NCBI GenBank assembly: GCA_913055155.1
Contig: CAJXJR010000009.1
Span: 62,001 to 126,000 of the forward strand
Origin: an uncultured Erythrobacter sp.
Lineage (GTDB): Bacteria > Pseudomonadota > Alphaproteobacteria > Sphingomonadales > Sphingomonadaceae
Reading direction: 5' to 3'
Length of the DNA: 64,000 bases
Shown: positions 1 to 8,707 of the stretch, piece by piece
How positions within the stretch are numbered: position 1 is the first letter of the stretch
Layout of the letters: each line of letters opens with the position of its first letter
The notes under the pieces: model-generated
Seen by the model: only the letters and a program-made list of their open reading frames with translations
The model's database searches: none
Told to the model about the DNA's origin: nothing
Translations under genes and position numbers: made by a program

Positions 1-420
1 GCGGCCCAGCTGGAAAAGCCAGTTTTCCACCCCGCGAAAGGGCATGTCGCCCGGATCGCGCGGCTCAGCCGCCATGGCGGACTGTTCTTCGGCTTTCAGC
101 GTGTAATAGGCGACCGCCAGCTTGCCGGCGGCCAGCACGTGCTTGTCATCGCCATGCTGCTGCAACAGCGCGTGGATGGAACTGGACAGGCGCGCGCCGG
201 CACGGATGCGCAGCGCGGCCTCGCGCAGGTCTTCCGCCTTGCCCTTCACTTTCCTGAAGAGCGTATCGAAGTCCTGCATGTCCTGCGTTGCCAGGTCACT
301 GCCAAGGCGCTGGAAATCATAGCCTTGCGCGATGCGGGAGAGCATTTCGCGCTGGCCGGGCAGCTCGATCTCGACCGCGGCGCCCGCGCCCACAATTACT
401 GCGGTCTTCGTTCGTATCAT
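1..420 (-). CDS. SIR2-like domain protein, N-terminal part (runs off left edge)
   Basis: Only the first 140 codons are in the window; the C-terminus lies beyond position 1. The frame is open and starts with ATG at 418-420. The N-terminus reads TAVIVGAGAAVEIELP, which matches the nucleotide-binding opening of bacterial SIR2-like proteins (usually V-G-A-G-A-S...G-L-P). Further on, residues about 81-110 contain SIHALLQQHGDD and AAGKLAVAYYTLKAE, resembling the 'SIDxFL..H.DD...GKLAIA..L.AE' stretch common in these proteins. Members of this superfamily often act as NAD-consuming effectors in antiphage defence, but others are unrelated, and the catalytic Asn/His residues lie outside the window. The second Ser of GAGAS is Ala here. 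The family call is from memory of the motif and is moderate. Confidence 0.5.
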   Translation of the reverse strand, partial: MIRTKTAVIVGAGAAVEIELPGQREMLSRIAQGYDFQRLGSDLATQDMQDFDTLFRKVKGKAEDLREAALRIRAGARLSSSIHALLQQHGDDKHVLAAGKLAVAYYTLKAEEQSAMAAEPRDPGDMPFRGVENWLFQLGR

Positions 421-436
421 TGGTAGCCTGATCCCT

Positions 437-472
437 CGCGCGCCCTTGAACGCAACCGTTCTAGGGCGCGCG
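437..472 (-). terminator. Long hairpin between the RNA helicase and the SIR2-like gene
   Basis: Perfect 10-base arms (437-446 and 463-472) enclose a T-T mismatch, a second 5-base stem (448-452 with 457-461) and a CAAC loop. It lies just after the stop of the helicase gene and just before the start of the SIR2-like gene, both on the minus strand. There is no T-run on either side, so it would be a tail-less terminator or an RNA-stabilising structure. The structure is read directly; its role is inferred. Confidence 0.55.
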
Positions 473-499
473 TGGTTAAGATTAGGCTATCCTAGGTAT

Positions 500-1921
500 T
501 CAACCCTGGGATTGCGCGCCGCCGCGACGCTGGCCGCGCTGACGACGGTTGCCGCCGCCCTGCCCCTGGCCACCGGGCTTGCCACCGCCATGACGGCGCT
601 TGGGCCCGCCGCGACCGCGACCGCCCTGGCCGCCGTGGCCACCGCCGCGATTGCCCTTGGGCTTGTCACCGCTGCGCATGTCGGCAGAGGCACCGCGCGG
701 CTTGGGTTTCACCCGCTGGCGCTGCTGCTTGGGCGCAGGCTTGGTCGGGCCGACGCCTTCCACCACGGCGCGGAAGTTTTCCGGCAGCGGCAGGCGTTCG
801 AAGCTCGCATCGGTCTGCTTGTTGATGTCCTTCAGGTATGCGCGTTCGTCCTCGGCGCAGAAGGCAATCGCCACGCCATCGGCACCGGCGCGCGCGGTGC
901 GGCCGATGCGGTGGACATACTGCTCGGGCACGTTGGGCAGCTCGTAGTTGATGACGTGCGAAACGCCCGGAATGTCGATCCCGCGCGCGGCAACATCGGT
1001 CGCCACCAGGATCGGCGTCTTGGCCCGCTTGAATTCATCCAGCGCGCGCTGGCGCTGCGGCTGGCTCTTGTTGCCGTGGATGGCGTTGGCGGGGATGCCC
1101 ACCTGGCCCAGCTTTTTCACCACGCGATCCGCACCGTGCTTGGTGCGGGTGAAGATGAGGACGCGTTCGAACTCGCCCGGAACCGGGTGGCGTTCGGACA
1201 GGATCAGTTCCAGCAGTGCCTGCTTCTCGTCCTGCTGAACCATGAACAGGAACTGCTCGATGCGTTCCGCCGGGGTGCTTTCGGGCGTGACGGATACCTG
1301 CACCGGATCGTGGCAATAGCCGGAAACCAGTTCCTTGATCTGCTTGGGCATGGTGGCGCTGAAGAACAGCGTCTGGCGATCGGCCGGCGCCAGGTCACGG
1401 ATGCGGCGCAGGGCATGGATGAAGCCCAGGTCCAGCATCTGGTCGGCTTCGTCCAGCACCAGGATTTCCAGGCCGGAGAGGTTGAAGGCCTTCTGGTCGA
1501 TCAGGTCGAGCAGGCGACCGGGCGTGGCAACCAGGATATCGCAGCCGCGGTGCAGCTTGTTGCGATCCTTGTTCACCGAAGTGCCGCCGACGATGGAATG
1601 GACCTTCAGGCCCGCCAGCGCGCCATAGTCCTTGGCGCTCTGGGCGATCTGGCCAGCCAGTTCGCGCGTGGGAGCCAGCACCAGCATGCGGCACGACTTG
1701 AACGGGATCTGGTTGTCGGCCTTGCGCAGGTTATCGATGCTGGGAAGCATGAAGGCTGCGGTCTTGCCGGTGCCCGTCTGCGCGATGCCCAGCAGGTCGC
1801 GCCCTTCCAGCACGGCGGGAATGGCCTGCGCCTGGATCGGCGTGGGCACCTTGTAGCCCTGCATGTCGAGCGCCTGCATCACCGGCTGCGACAGGCCAAG
1901 GTCGGAAAATTGGATAGTCAT
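500..1921 (-). CDS. rhlE: DEAD-box ATP-dependent RNA helicase, RhlE type
   Basis: 473-residue superfamily 2 RNA helicase that unwinds RNA duplexes using ATP. All core motifs are visible: the Q motif (TPIQAQAIP), motif I AQTGTGKT (about residues 47-54), PTRELA, TPGRLLDL, the DEAD box (VLDEADQML), SATMP, and the helicase-C motifs ATDVAARGIDIP and HRIGRTARAG. From about residue 395 a basic, Gly/Arg-rich tail follows, typical of RhlE-like enzymes and likely RNA-binding and disordered. It starts with ATG at 1921 and the upstream region is AT-rich. A second, more divergent DEAD-box helicase lies at 37620. In proteobacteria these enzymes serve ribosome assembly, mRNA decay and cold growth; the exact role here is inferred. 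Confidence 0.93.
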   Translation of the reverse strand: MTIQFSDLGLSQPVMQALDMQGYKVPTPIQAQAIPAVLEGRDLLGIAQTGTGKTAAFMLPSIDNLRKADNQIPFKSCRMLVLAPTRELAGQIAQSAKDYGALAGLKVHSIVGGTSVNKDRNKLHRGCDILVATPGRLLDLIDQKAFNLSGLEILVLDEADQMLDLGFIHALRRIRDLAPADRQTLFFSATMPKQIKELVSGYCHDPVQVSVTPESTPAERIEQFLFMVQQDEKQALLELILSERHPVPGEFERVLIFTRTKHGADRVVKKLGQVGIPANAIHGNKSQPQRQRALDEFKRAKTPILVATDVAARGIDIPGVSHVINYELPNVPEQYVHRIGRTARAGADGVAIAFCAEDERAYLKDINKQTDASFERLPLPENFRAVVEGVGPTKPAPKQQRQRVKPKPRGASADMRSGDKPKGNRGGGHGGQGGRGRGGPKRRHGGGKPGGQGQGGGNRRQRGQRRGGAQSQG

Positions 1922-2217
1922 TATAAGTATTTAACTCGCAATATATGCGGTGAGCGCGCAGCCATGCAGGCGCGCGCCATCGCGGGGTTTGAAAACCGCC
2001 CGCGTGAAAAGGGAAGCTTTGGGAAAAATGACCGAAGGGCTGCCGGGGTGGGAGTTTTTGTATCCACCGCTTCACGCTGGCGCGCGCTTCGATGGGGGCC
2101 ATGTGGGGGAGAACGCGCGAAAAGTCAATTTCTTTCACTTGTCCGCACGATTATTTCGGTTGCCCGCGTGCGCGATTGCGCGCACCTTCCACGCCATCGG
2201 GATTGGGGGAATGCCGG
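1922..2217. promoter_or_regulatory. Divergent intergenic region between helicase and NRAMP-type transporter
   Basis: About 296 bases without a gene. The helicase side (1922-1945) is AT-rich (ATAAGTATTTAACTCGCAATAT) compared with the rest of the window, as expected for a promoter and 5' leader, but I cannot place -35/-10 boxes with confidence. I looked for a manganese (yybP-ykoY) riboswitch ahead of the transporter and did not recognise its conserved core. A good ribosome-binding site (GGGGGA) sits 8 bases before the transporter start. Confidence 0.35.
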
Positions 2218-3459
2218 ATGGATCGTAACGTGTTTCGCCGCATGGCCGGGCCGGGCCTGTTGTTCACCGGCGCTGCCATCGGCACGTCGCACCTTGTCCA
2301 GTCGACTCGCGCAGGCGCCATGTTCGGCGCGGCGCTGATCGGGGTGATCGTGCTCGCCAACCTGCTGAAGTACCCGGCCTTCCGCTTCGGCATGGATTTC
2401 GCCCACGCCCGGCGGCAATCGCTGCTGACGGGCTATCGCGAACTGGGCCTGTGGGCGCTGGCGCTGTTCCTTGTCACCGTGATCCCGCTGGTGCCCATCG
2501 TCTGGGCCGCGCTGGCAGCCGCAACGGCGGGGATCATCGGGGCGATAATCGGCCCCTTCCTGTCCGTCCCCATGCTGGCCAGCCTAGTGCTGCTGGCGGC
2601 ATCGGCGTTGCTGCTGCTGGGTGGCTATCGCCTGCTCGACCGGGTCAACGCGGTGATGCTGGCCTTCCTTGTCATTTCAACGCTTATTACCACCGCCATG
2701 GTCTTGCCGCGCGTGGAGTGGGGCACGCTGGTGGACTTCACCTGGACGCGCGAAACAACGGCGCTGCTGTTCATCGTCGCGCTGGCGGGTTTCATGCCCA
2801 ACCCGATGGACGTGTCGGTGGTCGTCTCCGTCTGGAAGGTGGAGGCCGACCACACGCTGCCGCCCGAAGCGCACCCGACGATGAATGAAGCGCGCACCAG
2901 CTTCCGCCTGCCCTACATCATGACCTCGTTCATGGCCGTGTGTTTCTGCATCATGGGCGCCGGCGTGATGCACGCGCAGGATATTGCGCCTGTCAGCGAT
3001 GCGCCCGGCTTCGCCAGCCAGCTGGTGAACCTGTATCGAGAGGCGCTGGGCGAAGGCGCGGCCATCCTCGCCGCCATCGCCGCACTGTCGGTGATGCTGA
3101 CCACGGTAATCGCTGCCGTCGACGCCTATTGCCGCACTCTGCCCGTTGCCGTTGCCGTGTGGCAGGGGCGCGAGGACGAGAGCGTCGGCAAGCGCGCCTA
3201 CCTGTGGTCTTGCATCGGCCTGGTGGGTCTTTCCATCGTCGCGCTGTTCACCCTGATGAGCGAGTTCACCGTCTTCCTCGACTTCGTGACGTCAGCCACC
3301 TTCGTGGTCGCGCCGTTGATCGCCCTGCTCAACCTGCTGGTGGTGACTCGTTGCGACCTGCCCGACGATGCGCGCCCGAGCACGGCGATGAAGGCGATCT
3401 GCGTCACGGCGATCGCGGTAATGGGCGCGCTGGCAGTGATGTACTTCGTGCTGGTCTAG
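2218..3459 (+). CDS. NRAMP-family metal ion transporter, divergent metal-site motifs
   Basis: 413-residue inner-membrane protein with about 11 hydrophobic segments. The opening GPGLLFTGAAIG...AGAMFG and the later GFMPNPMDVSV are recognisable as NRAMP TM1 and TM6. In canonical Mn2+/Fe2+ NRAMP carriers TM1 carries DPGN and TM6 carries MPH. Here the DPGN position reads roughly GTSH and MPH reads MPN, so the metal-coordinating Asp and Asn are missing. It thus belongs to a divergent NRAMP branch whose substrate cannot be assumed to be manganese. ATG at 2218 is chosen because GGGGGA lies 8 bases upstream and the hydrophobic opening follows directly. It is convergent with the oxidoreductase at 3464, only 4 bases away. 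Confidence 0.8.
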   Translation: MDRNVFRRMAGPGLLFTGAAIGTSHLVQSTRAGAMFGAALIGVIVLANLLKYPAFRFGMDFAHARRQSLLTGYRELGLWALALFLVTVIPLVPIVWAALAAATAGIIGAIIGPFLSVPMLASLVLLAASALLLLGGYRLLDRVNAVMLAFLVISTLITTAMVLPRVEWGTLVDFTWTRETTALLFIVALAGFMPNPMDVSVVVSVWKVEADHTLPPEAHPTMNEARTSFRLPYIMTSFMAVCFCIMGAGVMHAQDIAPVSDAPGFASQLVNLYREALGEGAAILAAIAALSVMLTTVIAAVDAYCRTLPVAVAVWQGREDESVGKRAYLWSCIGLVGLSIVALFTLMSEFTVFLDFVTSATFVVAPLIALLNLLVVTRCDLPDDARPSTAMKAICVTAIAVMGALAVMYFVLV

Positions 3460-3463
3460 CCGC

Positions 3464-4594
3464 TCAGCCTTGCGCCTGCTGGGCTTCTTCCAGCACGCTC
3501 AGGTCCCATTCCAGCTGGCCAAGGTCGGCGCGGCGAAAGGTGCGGATCGCGCCATGGTCGCGCGCCTCCACCTTCTTCACGAAATCGGGGTCGCCGATCA
3601 GCGCGCGGCCCACGGCGACAAGGTCGCACTCGCCGGCCTCGATCATGCGTTCGAGGTCTTCGATAGCCTCGGCCACGCGCGCGCCCGGTTCTGCATCCTG
3701 CGTGAAGGTGTCCATCACGTCGGTATCCAGGCCGACGGAGCCCACGGTAATCACCGGCATGTCGCCCAGCGCCTTCGCCCAGCCCGCCAGGTTGCGGGTG
3801 TCACCTGCCCACTGCGGCTCCCAGAACCGGCGAGTGGAGGCGTGGAGCACGTCGACGCCGGCATCGCGCAGGATCGTCACCAGCGTGGCCAGCTCCGCCG
3901 GCGTTTCGGCAATACGGGCCTCGTAATCGACTTCCTTCCACTGCGACAAGCGCAGGGCGATCACGAAATCAGGCCCGCAAGCGTCGCGAATGGCGGCAAC
4001 GATCTCCGCCGGAAAACGTGCGCGGTGGGCAATGTCGTCGCCGCCATAGCCATCGGTGCGGCGGTTGCTGCCCGCCCAAAGGAACTGGTCGAGCATGTAG
4101 CCGTGTGCGGCGTGCACCTCGACCCCTGCAGCGCCGACCTGCTGCGCCACCTTGGCCGAGCGGACGAACCCCTCGCGGATGTCCGCCAGCTCATCGAGCG
4201 TCGCCGCACGCCCGCTTTCCTTGCCGGGATAGGCAAGCCCCGAGGGGCTGAGCGCATCGCCATCGCTGCGCATCGCCCCCTCGTGCCACAGCTGCAGCAA
4301 CATCGCCCCGCCCGCTTCGCCCACGGCGTCAACACAGGTCTTCCATGCATCGGCGGTCTTCTCCGTCAGCCATGCCGCCGTGGGCTGCACCGTGGCCGAG
4401 GGATGGTCGATGGCCGCAGACTCGCCGATAATCAGCGAACAGCCCCCCTCGGCGCGCCGCGCATAGTACTCCGCCAGCGCCTGCGTGGGCGCCCCGCCCT
4501 CGCACATCCCGCGCTGCATGGCGGGCATGACGAAACGGTTAGGCAGCGTCAGCGGGCCGAGCTGGAAGGGTGTGAAGAGGGGGGAGGTGCTCAC
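3464..4594 (-). CDS. NADH:flavin oxidoreductase, old yellow enzyme family
   Basis: 376-residue FMN-dependent TIM-barrel ene-reductase. The sequence opens with SPLFTPFQLGPLTLPNRFVM, the standard start of this family. QLWHEG (about residue 97) and the substrate-binding pair in HAAHGYMLDQFL (about residues 158-169) are present, as is the FMN-phosphate strand VAVGRALIGDPDFV near the end. Known members reduce activated alkenes or 2,4-dienoyl-CoA-type substrates with NAD(P)H; the physiological substrate is not evident. There is no C-terminal iron-sulfur or NAD-binding extension, so it is the short single-domain form. The start is GTG at 4594, overlapping the TGA of pgi by the tetranucleotide GTGA, implying translational coupling. 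Confidence 0.88.
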   Translation of the reverse strand: MSTSPLFTPFQLGPLTLPNRFVMPAMQRGMCEGGAPTQALAEYYARRAEGGCSLIIGESAAIDHPSATVQPTAAWLTEKTADAWKTCVDAVGEAGGAMLLQLWHEGAMRSDGDALSPSGLAYPGKESGRAATLDELADIREGFVRSAKVAQQVGAAGVEVHAAHGYMLDQFLWAGSNRRTDGYGGDDIAHRARFPAEIVAAIRDACGPDFVIALRLSQWKEVDYEARIAETPAELATLVTILRDAGVDVLHASTRRFWEPQWAGDTRNLAGWAKALGDMPVITVGSVGLDTDVMDTFTQDAEPGARVAEAIEDLERMIEAGECDLVAVGRALIGDPDFVKKVEARDHGAIRTFRRADLGQLEWDLSVLEEAQQAQG

Positions 4595-6117
4595 CCCAAC
4601 CCCGCTTCCTTCAGCAGCGCCTCGGTACTCGCGTCGAACTTCTCGCCGCCAGCCTCGATCTTCTTGGCGATTTCCTTGCCCAGTTCCACGCCGAACTGGT
4701 CGAAGGGGTTGATGTCCAGCATCACCGCCGCCGCGAACACGCGGTGTTCGTGGAAGGCGATCAGCGCGCCGAAGGTGGCGGCGTCGAGGTCGTCGCACAG
4801 GATCGTGGCACTGGGGCGATTGCCGGGGTAGTTGCGGTGCGGATCGTCGGAGTGGCGGCCCGCCATCAGCGCGGCCCCTTGGGCAAAGCAGTTCATCAGC
4901 AGGATGTGGTGGTGCGCTGCATCCAGCATGTCGCCCGGCTCTATGCTGGCGATGAAGTCTATCGGCACGAGGTGCGTGCCCTGGTGCAACAGCTGGAACA
5001 CCGCGTGCTGGGCATCGGTCCCCACCCCGCCCCAGGTGATCGGCGCTGTCGGGCCGCTCGGCTCGCCGTCCACGGTCACGCTCTTGCCGTTCGACTCCAT
5101 CTCCAGCTGTTGCAGGTAATCGGGCAGCAGCCGCAGCCGTTCGTCATAGGCGAACACGGCGCGGGTCTGCGCGCCTTTCAGGCGGCTGTAGTAAAGATCG
5201 CCAAAGGCCGCCCGCAGCGGCAGGTTGGCGCGCCCCTGGGTATCGCGGAAATGCCGGTCCACCTGCGCGGCGCCTTCCAGCATGTCCTCGAATTCCTCCC
5301 ACCCGATGGCCATGGCGATGGGAAAGCCGATGGAGGACCACAGCGAATAACGCCCGCCCACGCTTTCCGCGAAAGGCAGGATGCGGGTTTCGTCCACGCC
5401 CCATTCCACCGCCTTTTCCGGGTAGGCGGTCAGAGCGATCACCCGGCCGGTGGGATCGGCAACGCCGCTGTCGGCCAGCCATTTCAGCGCCGAATGGGCA
5501 TTGGTCATGGTCTCGATGGTGGTGAAGGTCTTGCTCGCCACCGCCACCAGCGTGGTTTCGGGGTCGCAAGCCTCGAACGCTTCCTCCAGCGCCACGCCGT
5601 CGATGTTGGAGACCACGTGCACGTCGACAATCGGCTTGTCGCGCCCCAGCGCGTCCACCGCCAAAGCCGGGCCAAGGGCAGAACCGCCGATGCCGACGTG
5701 GATCACGTGCTTCACCTCTCCCAGCGCGCCCTGGTGGATGGCTTCCACGAGCAGCTTCATGCGCGCGCGCAGCGCCTCGGCTTCCTCCACGCTCGCCTCG
5801 CGCCCCACGCCGCGCAACGCGGAGTGTTCGGCGGCGCGGTTTTCGGTGGGGTTCACCACCTCGCCGGCAAACAGCCTTTCGCGCATGATATCGAAACCGG
5901 ATGCCTCGGCCAGCGCCTCGAACTCGCCCAGCAGTTCGTCGGTCAGGTGCGTTTTCGACCAGTCGAACAGGATGCCGCGCTTCTCACCCGAAACGTCCAG
6001 TTCCAGCCGGGTGGCAAGCTTGTCCAGCCGGTCGGGATCGGCAGCAAACAGCTCTTCCAGCGTGGGATCGGGGTGCAAGGCCAGCGCTTTCCAGGCTTCA
6101 TCGCGGGTGATGGTCAT
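4591..6117 (-). CDS. pgi: Glucose-6-phosphate isomerase
   Basis: 508-residue cytosolic enzyme interconverting glucose 6-phosphate and fructose 6-phosphate. The sugar-phosphate-binding strand VIHVGIGGSALGP (about residues 138-150), the SKTFTTIETMTN phosphate loop and GGRYSLWSSIG match PGI signature 1 regions. QQLEMESNGKS (about residues 338-348) and the catalytic-region histidine in QLLHQGTH are also seen. Length is slightly below the enterobacterial form (about 550) and typical for alphaproteobacteria. ATG at 6117 opens with MTITRDEAWKAL. It is followed by, and coupled to, an ene-reductase. It is divergent from lepB across a 216-base gap. Confidence 0.96.
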   Translation of the reverse strand: MTITRDEAWKALALHPDPTLEELFAADPDRLDKLATRLELDVSGEKRGILFDWSKTHLTDELLGEFEALAEASGFDIMRERLFAGEVVNPTENRAAEHSALRGVGREASVEEAEALRARMKLLVEAIHQGALGEVKHVIHVGIGGSALGPALAVDALGRDKPIVDVHVVSNIDGVALEEAFEACDPETTLVAVASKTFTTIETMTNAHSALKWLADSGVADPTGRVIALTAYPEKAVEWGVDETRILPFAESVGGRYSLWSSIGFPIAMAIGWEEFEDMLEGAAQVDRHFRDTQGRANLPLRAAFGDLYYSRLKGAQTRAVFAYDERLRLLPDYLQQLEMESNGKSVTVDGEPSGPTAPITWGGVGTDAQHAVFQLLHQGTHLVPIDFIASIEPGDMLDAAHHHILLMNCFAQGAALMAGRHSDDPHRNYPGNRPSATILCDDLDAATFGALIAFHEHRVFAAAVMLDINPFDQFGVELGKEIAKKIEAGGEKFDASTEALLKEAGLG

Positions 6118-6333
6118 CGAGGGGCGATTCCTTTCCTACGGCTATCGCCCTTGGCTAGGCCCTGTGGCCATGATTGAAAACCGCAAATGCCGACCCTTTT
6201 TTCCGCACATGCGAAGAAGACGGGTTTTTGCCTCCAGGACAGTGCTCCATGTGCTCCACATTAGGTCGTCCCCACCCCCTTGGCGCGCCTATATGCTTGA
6301 CGCGGCGCGCCTGTCGCAACAAGACCGCCGCCG

Positions 6334-7134
6334 ATGACTGACAACGTAACCCCCCGCGAAGTGGTGGAGCCCGATGCGGCGAAGCCGGAGAAGAAGGAAG
6401 ACTGGAAGAGCTTCGGCTGGTTCCTGGTCAAGCTGGTGATCGTGGTGCTGGTGTTCCGCACCTTCGTTTTCACCAGCTTCAACATCCCGTCCGAAAGCAT
6501 GATGCCGCGGCTGCTGGTGGGCGATTACCTGTTCGCCGCCAAGTGGCCGTACGGCTATTCGCGCTATTCATTGCCGTTCGATATCGACGTGGGCGATGGC
6601 CGGATCTTCGAAAGCCTGCCCGAACGCGGCGACGTGGCGATCTTCAAGCATCCCATCGACCACACCGACTACATTAAGCGCGTGATCGGCCTGCCGGGCG
6701 ATACGGTGCAGATGGTGGACGGTCAGCTGGTGCTGAACGGCACGCCGGTGCCGAAGGAACGGATCGAGGATTTCATCGTCGAAATCCGCGCGGACGAGCG
6801 TTGCTATTCGGGTCGTTTCTCGATGCAGACCGAAGACGGCACGCCCGCCTGCCGCTATCCGCAGTATCAGGAAACGCTGCCTAATGGTGTGACCTACAAC
6901 GTGCTCGATCTTGGTGTGGTCGGCGTCGACAACACCGCGCCCGTGGTGGTTCCCGAAGGCCACGTGTTCATGATGGGCGACAATCGCGACAACTCGCAGG
7001 ACAGTCGCCGCGCATCCGTCTCCGGTGGCTGGGTTGGCCTGGTGCCGACCGAGAACCTGGTGGCGCGCGCCAGCTTCATGTACTGGTCATGGGGCAACGG
7101 CGTGCGCTGGAGCCGGATCTTCAAAGGCATATGA
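6334..7134 (+). CDS. lepB: Signal peptidase I
   Basis: 266-residue inner-membrane serine protease that removes Sec/Tat signal peptides on the periplasmic face. A single N-terminal membrane segment (about residues 27-46) follows a charged cytoplasmic leader. The catalytic Ser is in NIPSESMMP (Ser55) and the general base Lys in DYIKRVIGLPGD (Lys115). The box GDNRDNSQDSR lies near the C-terminus. It is the first gene of a lepB-rnc-era cluster; its TGA overlaps the ATG of rnc. The 216-base upstream gap contains no clear promoter that I can fix. Confidence 0.96.
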   Translation: MTDNVTPREVVEPDAAKPEKKEDWKSFGWFLVKLVIVVLVFRTFVFTSFNIPSESMMPRLLVGDYLFAAKWPYGYSRYSLPFDIDVGDGRIFESLPERGDVAIFKHPIDHTDYIKRVIGLPGDTVQMVDGQLVLNGTPVPKERIEDFIVEIRADERCYSGRFSMQTEDGTPACRYPQYQETLPNGVTYNVLDLGVVGVDNTAPVVVPEGHVFMMGDNRDNSQDSRRASVSGGWVGLVPTENLVARASFMYWSWGNGVRWSRIFKGI

Positions 7135-7802
7135 GCAAGCTGGAGCCCGCCACCCGCGACTGGCTGGAAGCGCGCGGCTTCACCGTGCGCAACGAGGCCT
7201 TGTGGCACGAGGCGTTGACGCACGGCAGCATGGGTGAGACCAAGGATTACGACCGGCTGGAATTCCTGGGTGACCGGGTGCTGGGCCTGACCATCGCCGA
7301 CTGGCTGTACGACCATTCCGACAGCGCGGAAGGCAAGCTGGCGCAGCGGCTGAACGCGCTGGTGAGCAAGCACACCTGCGCGGGCCGGGCGCGGGCGCTG
7401 GGCACCAGTGACCACGTGCGGCTGGGCAAGCAGGCGCGCGAAGATGGTGCGCACGACAGCGACAACGTGCTGGGCGATATCATGGAAGCACTGCTGGGGG
7501 CAGAGTTCCTTGAAGCCGGGTTCGATACCACCCGCGACCTTATCCAGCGGATCTGGCGCGACGTGTTCGAAGGCGAGACCGGGCGCCGCAAGCATCCCAA
7601 GAGCGCCTTGCAGGAATGGGCCGCGGGCAACCAGCGCCGCCCGCCCGAATACCGCGTGACCGACACCAGCGGCCCCGATCACAATCGCCGCTATACGGTA
7701 GAGGTCTCGGTCCACAACGTCGGCGCGGTACAGGCCACCGCCAGCGGCAAGCGCGAAGCCGAAACGCAGGCCGCGCGCCTGTTCATGGAGAAGTACGGAT
7801 GA
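7131..7802 (+). CDS. rnc: Ribonuclease III
   Basis: 223-residue double-strand-specific endoribonuclease that processes rRNA precursors and some mRNAs. The RNase III signature DRLEFLGDRVL covers residues 41-51, and the second acidic cluster is DNVLGDIMEALLGAEF. A C-terminal double-stranded RNA-binding domain spans about residues 150-223 (KSALQEWAAG...KREAETQAARLFMEKYG). ATG at 7131 overlaps the lepB stop (ATGA), and its own stop overlaps the era start, so all three genes appear translationally coupled, the standard order in many proteobacteria. Confidence 0.96.
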   Translation: MSKLEPATRDWLEARGFTVRNEALWHEALTHGSMGETKDYDRLEFLGDRVLGLTIADWLYDHSDSAEGKLAQRLNALVSKHTCAGRARALGTSDHVRLGKQAREDGAHDSDNVLGDIMEALLGAEFLEAGFDTTRDLIQRIWRDVFEGETGRRKHPKSALQEWAAGNQRRPPEYRVTDTSGPDHNRRYTVEVSVHNVGAVQATASGKREAETQAARLFMEKYG

Positions 7803-8704
7803 GCGAATCCGAAACCCAGAAATGCGGCCTCGTCGCCGTGATTGGCGCCCCCAATGCAGGCAAGTCCACGCTGGTGAACCAGCTGGTGGGGCAGAAGGTC
7901 GCCATCACCAGCGCCAAGGCGCAGACCACCCGCGCCCGCCTGCTGGGCATTGCCTTGCAGGACAACGTGCAGATGATCCTGGTCGATACCCCCGGCATCT
8001 TCGAGCCGAAGCGCCGATTGGACCGTGCGATGGTCAGCGCCGCGTGGGAAGGCGCGGTGGAAGCCGATGCCGTGCTGCTGGTGGTCGATCCGATCAAGCA
8101 GCGCCGCCACGAGCTGATGCCGCTGGTGGAGCAGCTGAAGGACCGCAAGGAGCGCAAGATCCTGGTGCTCAACAAGGTCGACGTGTCGAAGAAGGAACCG
8201 CTGCTGGAACTGGCGCAGGAGCTGACGCAGCTGGCGGACTTTTCCGAGGTGTTCTTCGTCTCCGCCCTGACAGGCGACGGCGTGCCCGAACTGAAGGAGC
8301 ACCTGGCCGCGATGATGCCCGAGGGGCCGTGGCACTACCCGGAAGACCAGGTTTCCGATGCAAGCGAACGCCTGCTGGCCGCCGAAGTGACGCGCGAACA
8401 GCTGTACCAGCAGCTGCACGACGAACTGCCCTATGACGCCGCCGTGCGCCCGGAAAGTTATACCCAGCGCAAGGATGGCTCGGTCGAAATCCACCAGCAG
8501 GTGGTGATCGCGCGCGACAGCCAGAAGCCCATCGTTCTGGGCAAGGGCGGCAGCCGCATCAAGTCCATCGGCGAGGCCGCACGCAAGGAACTGATCGAAA
8601 TGCTGGGGCAGAAAGTCCACCTCTTCCTGCACGTGAAGGTGGACGAGAAATGGGCCGACAACCGCGAAGTCTACGAGGAAATCGGGCTGGACTGGGTGAA
8701 GTAG
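7799..8704 (+). CDS. era: GTPase Era
   Basis: 301-residue GTPase that binds the 3' end of 16S rRNA during 30S maturation. G1 is GAPNAGKST (about residues 16-24), with G3 DTPG (about 65-68) and G4 NKVD (about 125-128). A C-terminal KH RNA-binding domain (about residues 205-290) contains VLGKGGSRIKSIGEAARKEL. ATG at 7799 overlaps the rnc stop (ATGA). It ends 3 bases before the oppositely oriented gene at 8708, leaving no room for a separate terminator. Confidence 0.96.
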   Translation: MSESETQKCGLVAVIGAPNAGKSTLVNQLVGQKVAITSAKAQTTRARLLGIALQDNVQMILVDTPGIFEPKRRLDRAMVSAAWEGAVEADAVLLVVDPIKQRRHELMPLVEQLKDRKERKILVLNKVDVSKKEPLLELAQELTQLADFSEVFFVSALTGDGVPELKEHLAAMMPEGPWHYPEDQVSDASERLLAAEVTREQLYQQLHDELPYDAAVRPESYTQRKDGSVEIHQQVVIARDSQKPIVLGKGGSRIKSIGEAARKELIEMLGQKVHLFLHVKVDEKWADNREVYEEIGLDWVK

Positions 8705-8707
8705 GAA

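Noticed and set aside
1922-2217. Manganese riboswitch before the NRAMP-type transporter
   Set aside because: I could not find the conserved core of the yybP-ykoY element, and the transporter lacks the usual Mn2+ site.
332-2338. Long plus-strand open frame opposite the RNA helicase
   Set aside because: The opposite strand encodes all DEAD-box motifs in order; high GC makes long antisense frames common, and this one has no recognisable domain.
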